From: Herbaspirillum sp. LeCh32-8
Lineage (GTDB): Bacteria > Pseudomonadota > Gammaproteobacteria > Burkholderiales > Burkholderiaceae_D
NCBI RefSeq assembly: GCF_017814915.1
Contig: NZ_JAGIPZ010000016.1
Span: 1 to 64,000, forward strand
DNA length: 64,000 nt
Reading direction: 5' to 3'
Position numbers and translations under genes: made by a program. The first letter of the stretch is position 1, and the number at the start of each line of letters is the position of its first letter. Shown here in pieces: positions 17,557-25,412 of the stretch. The notes beneath the pieces were generated by a model. The model did not search any database, had not been told where the DNA came from, and saw nothing but the letters and a program-made list of their open reading frames with translations.

Positions 17557-18426
17557 ATGAGCACTGCGATGAACACTGCGACGAATATTGCGATCGATAC
17601 GGCAGCAATCAGCAACGCACCGGTCGCGACCGCGCTGTCGATCAACAATATCGAGGTCATCTACGACCACGTGATCCTGGTCTTGAAGGGGGTGTCGCTG
17701 GACGTGCCCGAAGGCAAGATCGTGGCGCTCCTGGGCGCCAACGGCGCCGGCAAGAGCACCACCCTGAAGGCCATCTCCAACCTGTTGCGCGCCGAACGCG
17801 GCGACGTCACCAAGGGCAGCATCGAGTTTCGCGGCGAGCGGGTCGACAGCATGACGCCCAATGACCTGGTCAAGCGCGGCGTGATTCAGGTAATGGAAGG
17901 ACGACACTGCTTCGGCCACCTGACGGTGGAAGAGAACCTGCTGACCGGCGCCTACACGCGCGGCATCAGCAACGCCGAGGTGAAGCACGAGCTGGAAAAG
18001 ATCTACGATTATTTTCCGCGCCTGAAGGTGCGGCGCAAGTCGCAGTCGGGCTACACCTCCGGCGGCGAGCAGCAGATGACGGCGATCGGCCGCGCCATGA
18101 TGGCCAAGCCCTCGATGATCCTGCTGGACGAGCCCTCGATGGGGCTGGCGCCGCAGATCGTCGAAGAGATCTTCGAGATCGTCAAGGACTTGAACACCAA
18201 GGAAAAGGTGTCTTTCCTGCTGGCCGAGCAGAACACCATGGTGGCGCTGCGCTACGCCGACTTCGGCTACATCCTGGAGAACGGCCGGGTCGTGATGGAA
18301 GGCGCGGCGCAGGAGCTGTCGGATAACGAGGATGTCAAGGAGTTCTACCTCGGCGTCTCGGCCGCCGGCCGCAAGAACTTCCGCGACATGAAGTTCTATC
18401 GCCGCCGCAAGCGCTGGCTGGCCTGA
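17557..18426 (+). CDS. livF: LivF-type ABC transporter ATP-binding protein
   Basis: A 289-residue ATPase: Walker A GANGAGKST, Q-loop VIQVMEGRHCFGHLTVEENL, signature SGGEQQMTAIGRAMM, Walker B MILLDEPSMGLAP and switch region LLAEQNT. Ahead of the domain is a Thr/Ala-rich leader of about 25 residues, and the C-terminus ends in a basic tail (FYRRRKRWLA) beyond usual LivF length. It works as a heterodimer with the ATPase at 12952. The next ligase starts 14 bases after its stop, so the pair is co-transcribed. Confidence 0.9.
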   Translation: MSTAMNTATNIAIDTAAISNAPVATALSINNIEVIYDHVILVLKGVSLDVPEGKIVALLGANGAGKSTTLKAISNLLRAERGDVTKGSIEFRGERVDSMTPNDLVKRGVIQVMEGRHCFGHLTVEENLLTGAYTRGISNAEVKHELEKIYDYFPRLKVRRKSQSGYTSGGEQQMTAIGRAMMAKPSMILLDEPSMGLAPQIVEEIFEIVKDLNTKEKVSFLLAEQNTMVALRYADFGYILENGRVVMEGAAQELSDNEDVKEFYLGVSAAGRKNFRDMKFYRRRKRWLA

Positions 18427-18440
18427 GGCGAGGGGACATC

Positions 18441-19721
18441 ATGGGCAACATGGCTGATCCCAAGCGGGTGCTGCAAGAATTGGATGCGCTGGAGCGGCGC
18501 GACCCGCAACAGCGCGAAGAACAGCTGATGCAGCGTCTGCCGGCCCTGCTGGCGCGCGCGCAGTCTGCGCCCGGCTGGGCGCGCATCCTCAAAGGCGTCG
18601 ATGCGCAGGCGGTGCGTTCGCGCGCGGACCTGGCCGCATTGCCGGTCACGCGCAAATCCGACCTGAAGGAATTGCAGACCCGCGAGGCGCCGTTCGGCGG
18701 CCTCAACACGACGCCGGCGCAGCAGCTGCGGCGCCTGTTCGTCTCGCCCGGGCCGATCTTCGACCCCGAAGGGCACGGCGCCGACTGGTGGCGCTTCGCC
18801 AGTCCGATGAAAGCGCTCGGCCTGCAGGCGGGTCACATTTTGCAGAATTGCTTCGCCTATCATTTCACGCCGGCGGCCTTCATGGTCGAGGGTGCGGCGG
18901 CCAAGCTGGGCTGCGCGGTGATCCCGGCCGGCATCGGCCAGACCGAGCTGCAGGTGAATGCAATGGCGGCGCTCAAGCCTGACGCTTACGTTGGCACGCC
19001 GTCCTTCCTCAAGATCATCATCGAGAAGGCGCGCGAGATGGGCGCCGATATTTCCAGCGTACAGCGCGCGCTGGTCAGCGCGGAAGCCTTGCCGCCGTCG
19101 TTGCGCGCCTGGTTCTACGAACATGGCGTACCGCAGGTGCTGCAGCTGTACGCCTCGGCCGACATCGGCAACATTGCCTACGAGACCATGAGCGAAGGCG
19201 CGGTGCATCCGGGCATGGTGCTGGACGAGGAACTGATCCTGGAGATCGTGCGCCCCGGTACCGGCGACCCGGTGGCGCCGGGCGAGGTGGGCGAGGTGGT
19301 GGTGACCTCGTTCAATCCGGACTATCCGCTGATCCGCTTCGGCACCGGCGACCTGTCGGCGGTGGTGGCCGGCGCTTCGCTCTGCGGGCGCACCAACACC
19401 CGCATCAAGGGCTGGATGGGACGCGCCGACCAGACCACCAAGGTGCGCGGCATGTTCGTGCATCCCTCGCAAGTGGCCGACGTGCTGCGCCGGCACGGCG
19501 ACTTGCTCCGCGCGCGCCTGGTGGTCAGCGGCGAGATGGCCAATGACGTGATGACGCTGCATTGCGAAGTCGGCGATCCTGAAAATCCGGCGCTCGACGT
19601 GTCGGCGATCGCCGGCAGCCTGCGCGAGGTAACCAAGCTGCGCGGCGAGGTGCTGCTGGTGAGCCCGGGGAGCTTGCCCAACGACGGCAAGGTGATCGAG
19701 GATGCGCGCAAGTACGAATGA
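18441..19721 (+). CDS. Phenylacetate-CoA ligase family protein (PaaK-like, atypical A3 loop)
   Basis: A 426-residue member of the PaaK branch of ANL enzymes. Typical features are GAAAKLGCAVIPAGIGQTEL, DAYVGTPSFLKIIIEKA, the acidic/aromatic segment LYASADIGNIAYE, and the C-terminal FGTGDLSAVV with GRADQTTKVRGMFVHPSQV. The phosphate loop that normally reads SSGTTGKP is replaced by RLFVSPGPIFDPEGHG, so ATP handling may differ or be lost. It follows LivF by 14 bases with a GAGGGGA ribosome site and closes the uptake operon. It may act on the imported acid; catalytic competence is uncertain. Confidence 0.85.
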   Translation: MGNMADPKRVLQELDALERRDPQQREEQLMQRLPALLARAQSAPGWARILKGVDAQAVRSRADLAALPVTRKSDLKELQTREAPFGGLNTTPAQQLRRLFVSPGPIFDPEGHGADWWRFASPMKALGLQAGHILQNCFAYHFTPAAFMVEGAAAKLGCAVIPAGIGQTELQVNAMAALKPDAYVGTPSFLKIIIEKAREMGADISSVQRALVSAEALPPSLRAWFYEHGVPQVLQLYASADIGNIAYETMSEGAVHPGMVLDEELILEIVRPGTGDPVAPGEVGEVVVTSFNPDYPLIRFGTGDLSAVVAGASLCGRTNTRIKGWMGRADQTTKVRGMFVHPSQVADVLRRHGDLLRARLVVSGEMANDVMTLHCEVGDPENPALDVSAIAGSLREVTKLRGEVLLVSPGSLPNDGKVIEDARKYE

Positions 19722-19819
19722 GTGCGGGAGCGCGTGGCGCTGCTATTGAGCAGGCCGCGTTGAGCACACGGGGGGGGCAACGGCAGGGGTGGAAGCGGGG
19801 ATGGCAGATAGATGGAACA

Positions 19820-19859
19820 GGCACGACGTCGACGCCGGGGCTGGCGTCGACGTCGTGCC
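19820..19859. repeat. Perfect 17-bp inverted repeat with 6-nt loop
   Basis: GGCACGACGTCGACGCC (19820-19836) pairs perfectly with GGCGTCGACGTCGTGCC (19843-19859). It sits in the 278-base gap before the aminotransferase and lacks a T-tract. It could be a rho-assisted stop, an mRNA end protector or an operator. Confidence 0.7.
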
Positions 19860-19999
19860 GCTGCCTTGCCGGCGCTGAACTTCCCTGCAGAATTTTTCCG
19901 CGGCGTATTGTGCCTGCGCGCATTCACGCATAGAATCGTCCGCGGAGCTTCCGCTCCAACGTCGCTCGGACGGTTCCGGGCGCTTACGTGAAAGCCGAC

Positions 20000-21277
20000 A
20001 TGACGCAATCCGCAGATTCGCGCGATCCTTCGCGCACGCCAGACGCATCCACCCAGGTTTCTTCCGCTTCTTCTGCTTCCTCCGCATCCATCCCGGTCAG
20101 TTTTCCGCGCATCGAGCGGCTGCCGCCCTACGTTTTCAACATCACCGCCGAACTGAAGATGGCCGCGCGTCGTCGCGGCGAGGACATCATCGACATGTCC
20201 ATGGGCAATCCGGACGGCGCCACGCCGCCGCATATCGTGGCCAAGCTGGTGGAGGCGGCCCAGCGGCCGGACACGCACGGCTATTCCTCTTCCAAGGGCA
20301 TCCCGCGCCTGCGCCGCGCCATCACGCACTGGTACCAGTCGCGCTACGAGGTCGACTTCGATCCCGACAGCGAGGCCATCGTCACCATCGGCTCCAAGGA
20401 AGGCCTGGCGCACCTGATGCTGGCCACGCTGGACAAGGGCGATACCGTGCTGGTGCCCAATCCCAGCTACCCGATCCACATCTACGGCGCAGTGATCGCC
20501 GGCGCCAACATCCGCTCGGTGCGCATGAGCCCGGGCGTGGATTTCTTCGACGAGCTGGAGCGCGCTGTGCGCGAAAGCTATCCCAAGCCCAAGATGATGG
20601 TGCTGGGTTTCCCGTCCAACCCGACCGCGCAATGCGTGGAGCTGGAGTTCTTCGAGCGCGTGGTCAGGCTGGCGCGCGAGCACAACATCCTGGTGGTGCA
20701 TGATTTGGCCTACGCCGACATCACCTTCGACGGCTGGAAGGCGCCGTCCATCATGCAGGTGCCGGGCGCGCGCGAGGTCGCGGTGGAATTCTTCACGCTC
20801 TCCAAGAGCTACAACATGGCCGGCTGGCGGATCGGCTTCATGGTCGGCAACAGCAAGCTGGTGGCGGCGCTGGCGCGCATCAAGAGCTATCACGACTACG
20901 GCAGCTTCACGCCGGTGCAGGTGGCGGCGATCGCGGCGCTGGAAGGCGACCAGTCCTGCGTGGAAGAGATCCGAAGCAACTACGAGAAGCGTCGCAACGT
21001 GCTGGTCAAGGGCCTGCACGAGGCGGGCTGGATGGTGGACGTGCCCAAGGCGTCGATGTACATCTGGGCGCGTATTCCCGAGCCGTATCGCGCGCTCGGC
21101 TCATTGGAGTTTTCCAAGATCCTGCTGGAGCAGGCCAAGGTGTGCGTCTCGCCCGGCATCGGTTTCGGCGAATACGGCGACGAGTACGTGCGCTTCGCCC
21201 TGATCGAAAACGAGTCGCGCATCCGCCAGGCGGTGCGCGGGATCAAGGCCATGTTCAAGGCGGCCAAGGGCGGCTGA
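20000..21277 (+). CDS. PLP-dependent class I/II aminotransferase (alanine transaminase, AlaC-like)
   Basis: A 425-residue fold-type I aminotransferase. Visible motifs are [31 protein letters not shown], the PLP-phosphate-binding [21 protein letters not shown], the Asn/Pro motif [10 protein letters not shown], the Schiff-base Lys in [15 protein letters not shown], and the carboxylate Arg near YVRFALIE. Sequence type fits the alanine/2-aminobutyrate transaminases that in many beta-proteobacteria precede homoserine dehydrogenase, but no hom or thrC gene follows here. ATG 20000 is taken; an in-frame GTG four codons earlier is possible. The N-terminal 35 residues are a Ser/Ala-rich tail. Confidence 0.88.
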   Translation: MTQSADSRDPSRTPDASTQVSSASSASSASIPVSFPRIERLPPYVFNITAELKMAARRRGEDIIDMSMGNPDGATPPHIVAKLVEAAQRPDTHGYSSSKGIPRLRRAITHWYQSRYEVDFDPDSEAIVTIGSKEGLAHLMLATLDKGDTVLVPNPSYPIHIYGAVIAGANIRSVRMSPGVDFFDELERAVRESYPKPKMMVLGFPSNPTAQCVELEFFERVVRLAREHNILVVHDLAYADITFDGWKAPSIMQVPGAREVAVEFFTLSKSYNMAGWRIGFMVGNSKLVAALARIKSYHDYGSFTPVQVAAIAALEGDQSCVEEIRSNYEKRRNVLVKGLHEAGWMVDVPKASMYIWARIPEPYRALGSLEFSKILLEQAKVCVSPGIGFGEYGDEYVRFALIENESRIRQAVRGIKAMFKAAKGG

Positions 21278-21299
21278 TGCAGGGTTGATGCACTGAAAG

Positions 21300-21324
21300 A
21301 CGGCGCGGGCATCGCGCCGTTTTT
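21300..21324 (+). terminator. Intrinsic terminator after the aminotransferase
   Basis: The 8-bp stem ACGGCGCG (21300-21307) with CGCGCCGT (21313-21320) is followed by TTTT, 22 bases past the stop codon. Confidence 0.85.
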
Positions 21325-21334
21325 CATGGGCGCC

Positions 21335-21715
21335 TCAGATCCAGACGTCGCCCGGCGTCGTCCGTGCGCCGCCCTGGTCGCCGGTGTTGGGCGTGCCGCT
21401 CGGCTCCACCAGCAGCAGCTTCACTTCGCGTTCGGCCACCGGCTTGTGCTCCTTGCCCTTGGGAACGACGTACATTTCGCCTGCCTGCAGCGTCACCGCG
21501 CCATCGCGAAACTCGATGCGCAGCTCGCCGTCGACGACGATGAAGGTTTCGTCGGTATCGGCATGCGTGTGCCAGATGAATTCACCTTGCAGGCGCGCCA
21601 GCTTGAACTGGTAGTCGTTCATCTGGGCGATGATCTTTTGCGACCAGTGTTCGCTGAACAGCGAAAACTTCTGGGCGAGATTGACTGCTTGATAGGCGGA
21701 TGTTGTGGCAGGCAT
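21335..21715 (-). CDS. Cupin-domain protein
   Basis: A 126-residue single-domain cupin. Motif 1 (HTHADTDETFIVVDGELRIEF) contributes His, His and Glu metal ligands and motif 2 (PKGKEHKPVAE) the last His. The family includes small dioxygenases, isomerases and binding proteins, and the exact activity cannot be deduced. It lies 82 bases downstream of an AraC-type regulator on the same strand and could be its target or co-transcribed partner. It converges with the aminotransferase gene across a terminator. Confidence 0.85.
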   Translation of the reverse strand: MPATTSAYQAVNLAQKFSLFSEHWSQKIIAQMNDYQFKLARLQGEFIWHTHADTDETFIVVDGELRIEFRDGAVTLQAGEMYVVPKGKEHKPVAEREVKLLLVEPSGTPNTGDQGGARTTPGDVWI

Positions 21716-21797
21716 GCTGCACTCCCTCTCTGGTGGAAAGCGCCCAGTCTAGGCGACGAGGGTGGCCGCGTCTTGAACGATTGTGCAGGCTTGGGCG

Positions 21798-22619
21798 CTA
21801 GCGGCTGCGCGCTCTCAGCATGCGCAGCCACGCGCCGGGCGGCAGGCCGTAGGCGCTTGCGAAGTGGCGCGTCATGTGGCTCTGGTCGGCGAAGCCGGCG
21901 GCTGCGGAGGCCGACGCCAGGTCAGCGCCGCCGGCGGCCAGCCGGCGTACGAGTTCCAGCCGGCGCATGGTCAGGTAGCGGTAGGGGCTGGTGCCGTACA
22001 GCGCGCGGAAGTCGCGCGACAGGCTCCAGCGGTCGTTGCCGCTGACGCTGGATAGCTGTTCCAGCGTGAGCTTGCCTTCCAGCGACGCCAGGATGAATTC
22101 GCGCGCACGTTCGGCGGCGCTGAAGTCGATGGCGCGCCTTGTCCGCCGCCCGCCGGCCACCGCGCTCATGGCCTGGGCCAGGTCGTAGAGGGCATCTTCT
22201 TCCTCGAGGTCGTCCAGGTGACGGTCCATGCCGCGCAGCAAGGCGTCGATGGTATGGAACAGGCGCGGATCCTGCGACAGCCCGGTGTCGATATAGGGTA
22301 GTGCGCGGCCGCCCAGCGCCTGCTGCAGCAAAGCGGGTTGCACGTAGATCATGCGGTAGCGAAAACCGTCGCGGCCGCCGGCCTGGCCGTCGTGCAGTTC
22401 ATCCGGATGCAGGATGATGGAGCCGCCCGGCAGGCTGTGGCGCAGTTCGCCGCGATAGTGGAAGCTCTGCACGCCGGCCAGCGTGCGGCCGATGGCGTAG
22501 GTGTCGTGGCGATGGAAGTCGTAGCCGCGGCCGCTGAAATAGGCTTCGATGCGCTCCATGCGCGAGGACGGTGGCGCATGCAGCACCCAGTCACGGGAAG
22601 AATGTCGGATCGAAGCCAT
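21798..22619 (-). CDS. AraC-family transcriptional regulator with cupin sensor domain
   Basis: A 273-residue regulator. The N-terminal AraC-type cupin (about 20-110: FHRHDTYAIGRTLAGVQSF, PGGSIILHPDELHDG) would bind a small ligand. Two C-terminal helix-turn-helix units follow (LTLEQLSSVSGNDRWSLSRD; SASAAAGFADQSHMTRHF) with the conserved YGTSPYRYLTMRRLE linker. ATG 22619 is used; upstream in-frame starts run into AT-rich noncoding sequence. Ligand unknown. Targets may include the adjacent cupin gene. Confidence 0.88.
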   Translation of the reverse strand: MASIRHSSRDWVLHAPPSSRMERIEAYFSGRGYDFHRHDTYAIGRTLAGVQSFHYRGELRHSLPGGSIILHPDELHDGQAGGRDGFRYRMIYVQPALLQQALGGRALPYIDTGLSQDPRLFHTIDALLRGMDRHLDDLEEEDALYDLAQAMSAVAGGRRTRRAIDFSAAERAREFILASLEGKLTLEQLSSVSGNDRWSLSRDFRALYGTSPYRYLTMRRLELVRRLAAGGADLASASAAAGFADQSHMTRHFASAYGLPPGAWLRMLRARSR

Positions 22620-22786
22620 AACGGCAGATGCGCAATAAAAAACGGTATGACGGCCATTGTAGTGCAAGCCTGCAGATCAGGGCGAAGGATGGTATTGTCT
22701 CGCGGCAACGCGCGGCGCAACTCATCAGGAACTGCGCGGCGCGTTGATCGGTCTCATCTTTGTCTTCACCCCGCAACAACATCATC

Positions 22787-23188
22787 ATGAAAAAAATAAT
22801 ACTCGCCGTCGTGCTTGCCGCCGCTTCGTCGGCCGCGCTGCTGCCTGAGGCGCAAGCCCAGGTTTCCGTCAACATCAACATCGGCGCGCCGCCGCCGCCG
22901 CGTGCCGAACGTCTGCCGCCCCCGCGTCACGGTTACGTCTGGGTGCCGGGCTACTGGGACTGGAACGGTCACGGTCACGTCTGGCGCGGCGGTCGCTGGG
23001 TGCGTGAACGCCCAGGCTACAGCTATGCGCAACCGGCGTGGCATGAAGGCCCGCGCGGCTGGGAACTCGATCGCGGCGGTTGGCGCGGCGGGCCGCCGCC
23101 ACGCGATCGCCATCATGACCGCGGCCCGCGCGGGCACGGTCCTGATCACTGCCCGCCGGGTCACGCGCGTAAGGGCGAGTGCTGGTAA
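22787..23188 (+). CDS. Secreted YXWXPGYW-repeat protein
   Basis: A 133-residue exported protein with signal peptide MKKIILAVVLAAASSAALLP cleaved after AQAQ. The mature part is Pro/Gly/Arg/His-rich with the WVPGYWDWNGHGHVW and GGRWVRERPGY repeats of the YXWGQ/BcpO-related family, then an HHDRGPRGHG-rich tail ending CPPGHARKGECW. Such proteins are common, abundant envelope proteins of beta-proteobacteria with no firm function; the His-rich tail might bind metals. A 22-bp terminator hairpin follows. Confidence 0.82.
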   Translation: MKKIILAVVLAAASSAALLPEAQAQVSVNINIGAPPPPRAERLPPPRHGYVWVPGYWDWNGHGHVWRGGRWVRERPGYSYAQPAWHEGPRGWELDRGGWRGGPPPRDRHHDRGPRGHGPDHCPPGHARKGECW

Positions 23189-23219
23189 GCAAGCGGGCAG
23201 CGGAAGATTTGCCCGCCTG

Positions 23220-23268
23220 CCAATGAAAACGGCCGCAACGTCTTGCACGTTGCGGCCGTTTTCATTGG
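23220..23268. terminator. Long bidirectional terminator hairpin (22-bp perfect stem)
   Basis: The arms are 23220-23241 and 23247-23268 with a 5-nt loop CTTGC; the inner part is ACGGCCGCAACGT / ACGTTGCGGCCGT with flanking AAAA and TTTT. It separates the plus-strand secreted protein from the minus-strand small membrane protein. Confidence 0.85.
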
Positions 23269-23291
23269 GTGGGCGCCTGGTCGTTGCGGCG

Positions 23292-23453
23292 TCAGACCTT
23301 GTCCATCAGCGCCGATACCGCGAAGGAGACGATGCCGGCGCTGATGCAGTACACCGCGAGCCGGTATTGCGGAATGAACTTGGTCACGAAGGGCAGCAGG
23401 AAATACAGCACGACGGCGATCAGGATGCTGGTGATGAGTCTTTTCATTGTCAT
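23292..23453 (-). CDS. Small two-helix membrane protein (53 aa, hypothetical)
   Basis: This short minus-strand gene encodes 53 residues beginning MTMKRLITSILIAVVLYFLL and ending AVSALMDKV. Two hydrophobic helices (about 6-24 and 34-51) are joined by the polar turn TKFIPQYR. An internal ATG at 23447 gives a 51-residue form that starts MKRLITS. Codon choice matches neighbouring genes and the frame is bounded by the terminator hairpin downstream. There is no strong ribosome site. I recognise no family; a small inner-membrane protein is all that can be said. Confidence 0.6.
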   Translation of the reverse strand: MTMKRLITSILIAVVLYFLLPFVTKFIPQYRLAVYCISAGIVSFAVSALMDKV

Positions 23454-23511
23454 GGCGGTGAGGGTTGAACGCTGCTCGTAATGATAGTGCGATTTCCTTG
23501 CCGGCGGTCAA

Positions 23512-24564
23512 TCATCTTGCGGGGACAGGCGCGGGTTTTGGCGTGGCGGCCGGAGCCGCCGGCGCTGCTGCGGCCGGGACTGAGGGCTTGAGCGGCGTGG
23601 CTCCCGGCGGCAGGTTGGGGTCTTCCGCTTCAGCGGGGCGTCCGCCGCCATGGTGGTTGAAGAAATCCACGATGGTGCGCGAGGTGTCCAGGTTCTGAGA
23701 GGACTTGCCGCCGTTGATCATGGGCGCGATGCCGCCGGGCCAATTGTGGCCGCCGCCCTTGATTTCGTACAGCACCACCGCCTGCGGATCGGTCTTGCTG
23801 TGGTAGGTGTAGCGGCGCACCGAGGTGCCGTCGCCGGCGGTGTCGGCAATGTCGCTCACGTCGGGCCGGGGATCGGCGCCGTTGGCCTTGACCCAGGCTT
23901 CAACGGTCTTGGCCACCGACAGGCGCGGGACCTGTGACGGTTCCTTGCTGCCGACGCCGCCGAGGAAGGGGATGAAGGGGTCGTCGCTGCCGTGGATGTG
24001 CAGCACCGGCACACCGGTCTTGACCACCTCGGGCGGGATGTCCAGCACCGCGCTCACCACCGCCACGCCCTTGAACAATTCCGGCGCCTCGGCCGCCACG
24101 CGGTAAGCCATCATGCCGCCGTTGGACAGGCCGGCGATGTAGACGCGCTTGGGGTCGGCCAGGCCATCTGCGGCCAGCTTGTCGATCAGCGCGCGCAGGA
24201 AGGCCACGTCATCCACCTTGTGCATCTGCGCATAGCCGCAGCAACCACCGGAATTCCAAGTGCGGGCGTCGATCGCCAGGCCGGTGCCGTTGGGGTAGAC
24301 CACCATGTAGCCTGCCGCTTCCGCTACCTCGCTCAGGCCGGTATTGCGCGCCATCAGCGAGCCGCTGGAGCCGCTGGCGTGCAGCGCGATCAGCAGCGGC
24401 TTGGGCTCGCCCTGGCCGCCGCGTTCCGAGAAGTAGGCGCGCGACAGGTTGCCGATGCGGATGGTTTTCAGCGAGAGGTCCACCGCATGGGCGCAGGTGA
24501 GGGCGCCGCACAGGGCGGCCAGCAGGGAAAGTCGGGACAGGCTTGGAATGAGGCGGATTGTCAT
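23512..24564 (-). CDS. Secreted poly(3-hydroxybutyrate) depolymerase / LpqC-like esterase
   Basis: A 350-residue exported alpha/beta hydrolase of the CE1/LpqC family. A signal peptide ending CAHAVDL is followed by PLLIALHASGSSG (oxyanion region), nucleophile elbow GLSNGGM, acid in HIHGSDDPFIPF and catalytic His in GGGHNWPG. A paired-Cys segment NSGGCCGYAQ is typical of this group. Related enzymes cleave PHB oligomers or feruloyl esters, and the substrate is not determinable here. The last ~40 residues are a Pro/Ala-rich low-complexity tail. ATG 24564 is preferred over a TTG two codons earlier. Confidence 0.87.
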   Translation of the reverse strand: MTIRLIPSLSRLSLLAALCGALTCAHAVDLSLKTIRIGNLSRAYFSERGGQGEPKPLLIALHASGSSGSLMARNTGLSEVAEAAGYMVVYPNGTGLAIDARTWNSGGCCGYAQMHKVDDVAFLRALIDKLAADGLADPKRVYIAGLSNGGMMAYRVAAEAPELFKGVAVVSAVLDIPPEVVKTGVPVLHIHGSDDPFIPFLGGVGSKEPSQVPRLSVAKTVEAWVKANGADPRPDVSDIADTAGDGTSVRRYTYHSKTDPQAVVLYEIKGGGHNWPGGIAPMINGGKSSQNLDTSRTIVDFFNHHGGGRPAEAEDPNLPPGATPLKPSVPAAAAPAAPAATPKPAPVPAR

Positions 24565-24644
24565 GGGCAAGCGTGGGTCGATACGGGCGTAGGATGTTGA
24601 CGCGATGTTAACGCGTGCAGGCTGTGCCGAAAAGGGGATTTACA

Positions 24645-24683
24645 CAGCGTCGCCGGCCATCCGCATGCCGGCCGGCGACGCTG
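24645..24683 (-). terminator. Probable terminator of the GST operon
   Basis: A 14-bp perfect stem CAGCGTCGCCGGCC (24645-24658) / GGCCGGCGACGCTG (24670-24683) lies 15 bases past the GST stop. The minus-strand tail is only moderately T-rich (TGTAAATCCCCTTTTC). Confidence 0.55.
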
Positions 24684-24698
24684 CAGGGCTGGCTGGTC

Positions 24699-25403
24699 TC
24701 AGCCGCGCGCCGGGATGTTCAGGCCGCGGGCCACGGCCGGGCGCGCCACGAAGGTGTCCAGCGCCCGTTGCACGTTGGGGAAGTCCTTGAAGCCCACCAG
24801 CTCGCCGGCCTCGTAGAAGCCGACCAGGTTGCGAATCCACGGGAAGGTGGCGATGTCGGCGATGGAGTAGTCGTCGCCGCCCAGCCACCGGCTCTCGGCC
24901 AGGCGCTTGTCCATCACGCCCAGCAGGCGCTTGGATTCGTTGACGTAACGGTCGCGCGGGCGCTTGTCTTCATATTCCTTGCCGGCGAAGCGGTGGAAGA
25001 AGCCGAGCTGGCCGAACATCGGGCCCACGCCACCCATCTGGAACATCACCCACTGGATCACCTGGTAGCGCGCAGCCGGATCGGCCGACAGGAACTTGCC
25101 GCTCTTCTCGGCCAGGTAGAGCAGGATCGCGCCGGATTCGAACAACGGCAGCGGCTTGCCGCCGGGGCCGTCGGGATCGATGATGGCGGGGATCTTGTTG
25201 TTCGGATTGAGCGACAGGAACTCCGGCGACATCTGGTCGTTGGTTTCGAAGCTGACCAGGTGCGGCTCATAGGGCAGGCCGGTCTCTTCCAGCATGATCG
25301 ACACCTTCACGCCGTTGGGCGTGGGCAGCGAGTACAGCTGGATGCGGTCGGGGTGCTGGGCCGGCCACTTGTTGTTGATGGCGAAACTCGTCAATGCGTT
25401 CAT
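24699..25403 (-). CDS. Glutathione S-transferase (Nu-class, YfcG/YghU-like)
   Basis: A 234-residue GST with N-terminal thioredoxin fold (RIQLYSLPTPNGVKVSIMLE, LNPNNKIPAIIDPDGPGG, cis-Pro and the ESGAILLYLAEKSG glutathione site) and an all-helical C-terminal domain with the SIADIATFPWIRN hydrophobic staple. The TPNG-KVSIMLEE motif matches Nu-class YfcG/YghU enzymes, which act as disulfide-bond reductases. It begins 9 bases after the stop of the GGDEF-EAL gene, so it is probably the third gene of that operon. A link between redox and the c-di-GMP enzyme is speculation. Confidence 0.9.
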   Translation of the reverse strand: MNALTSFAINNKWPAQHPDRIQLYSLPTPNGVKVSIMLEETGLPYEPHLVSFETNDQMSPEFLSLNPNNKIPAIIDPDGPGGKPLPLFESGAILLYLAEKSGKFLSADPAARYQVIQWVMFQMGGVGPMFGQLGFFHRFAGKEYEDKRPRDRYVNESKRLLGVMDKRLAESRWLGGDDYSIADIATFPWIRNLVGFYEAGELVGFKDFPNVQRALDTFVARPAVARGLNIPARG

Positions 25404-25412
25404 GTTGGGGTC

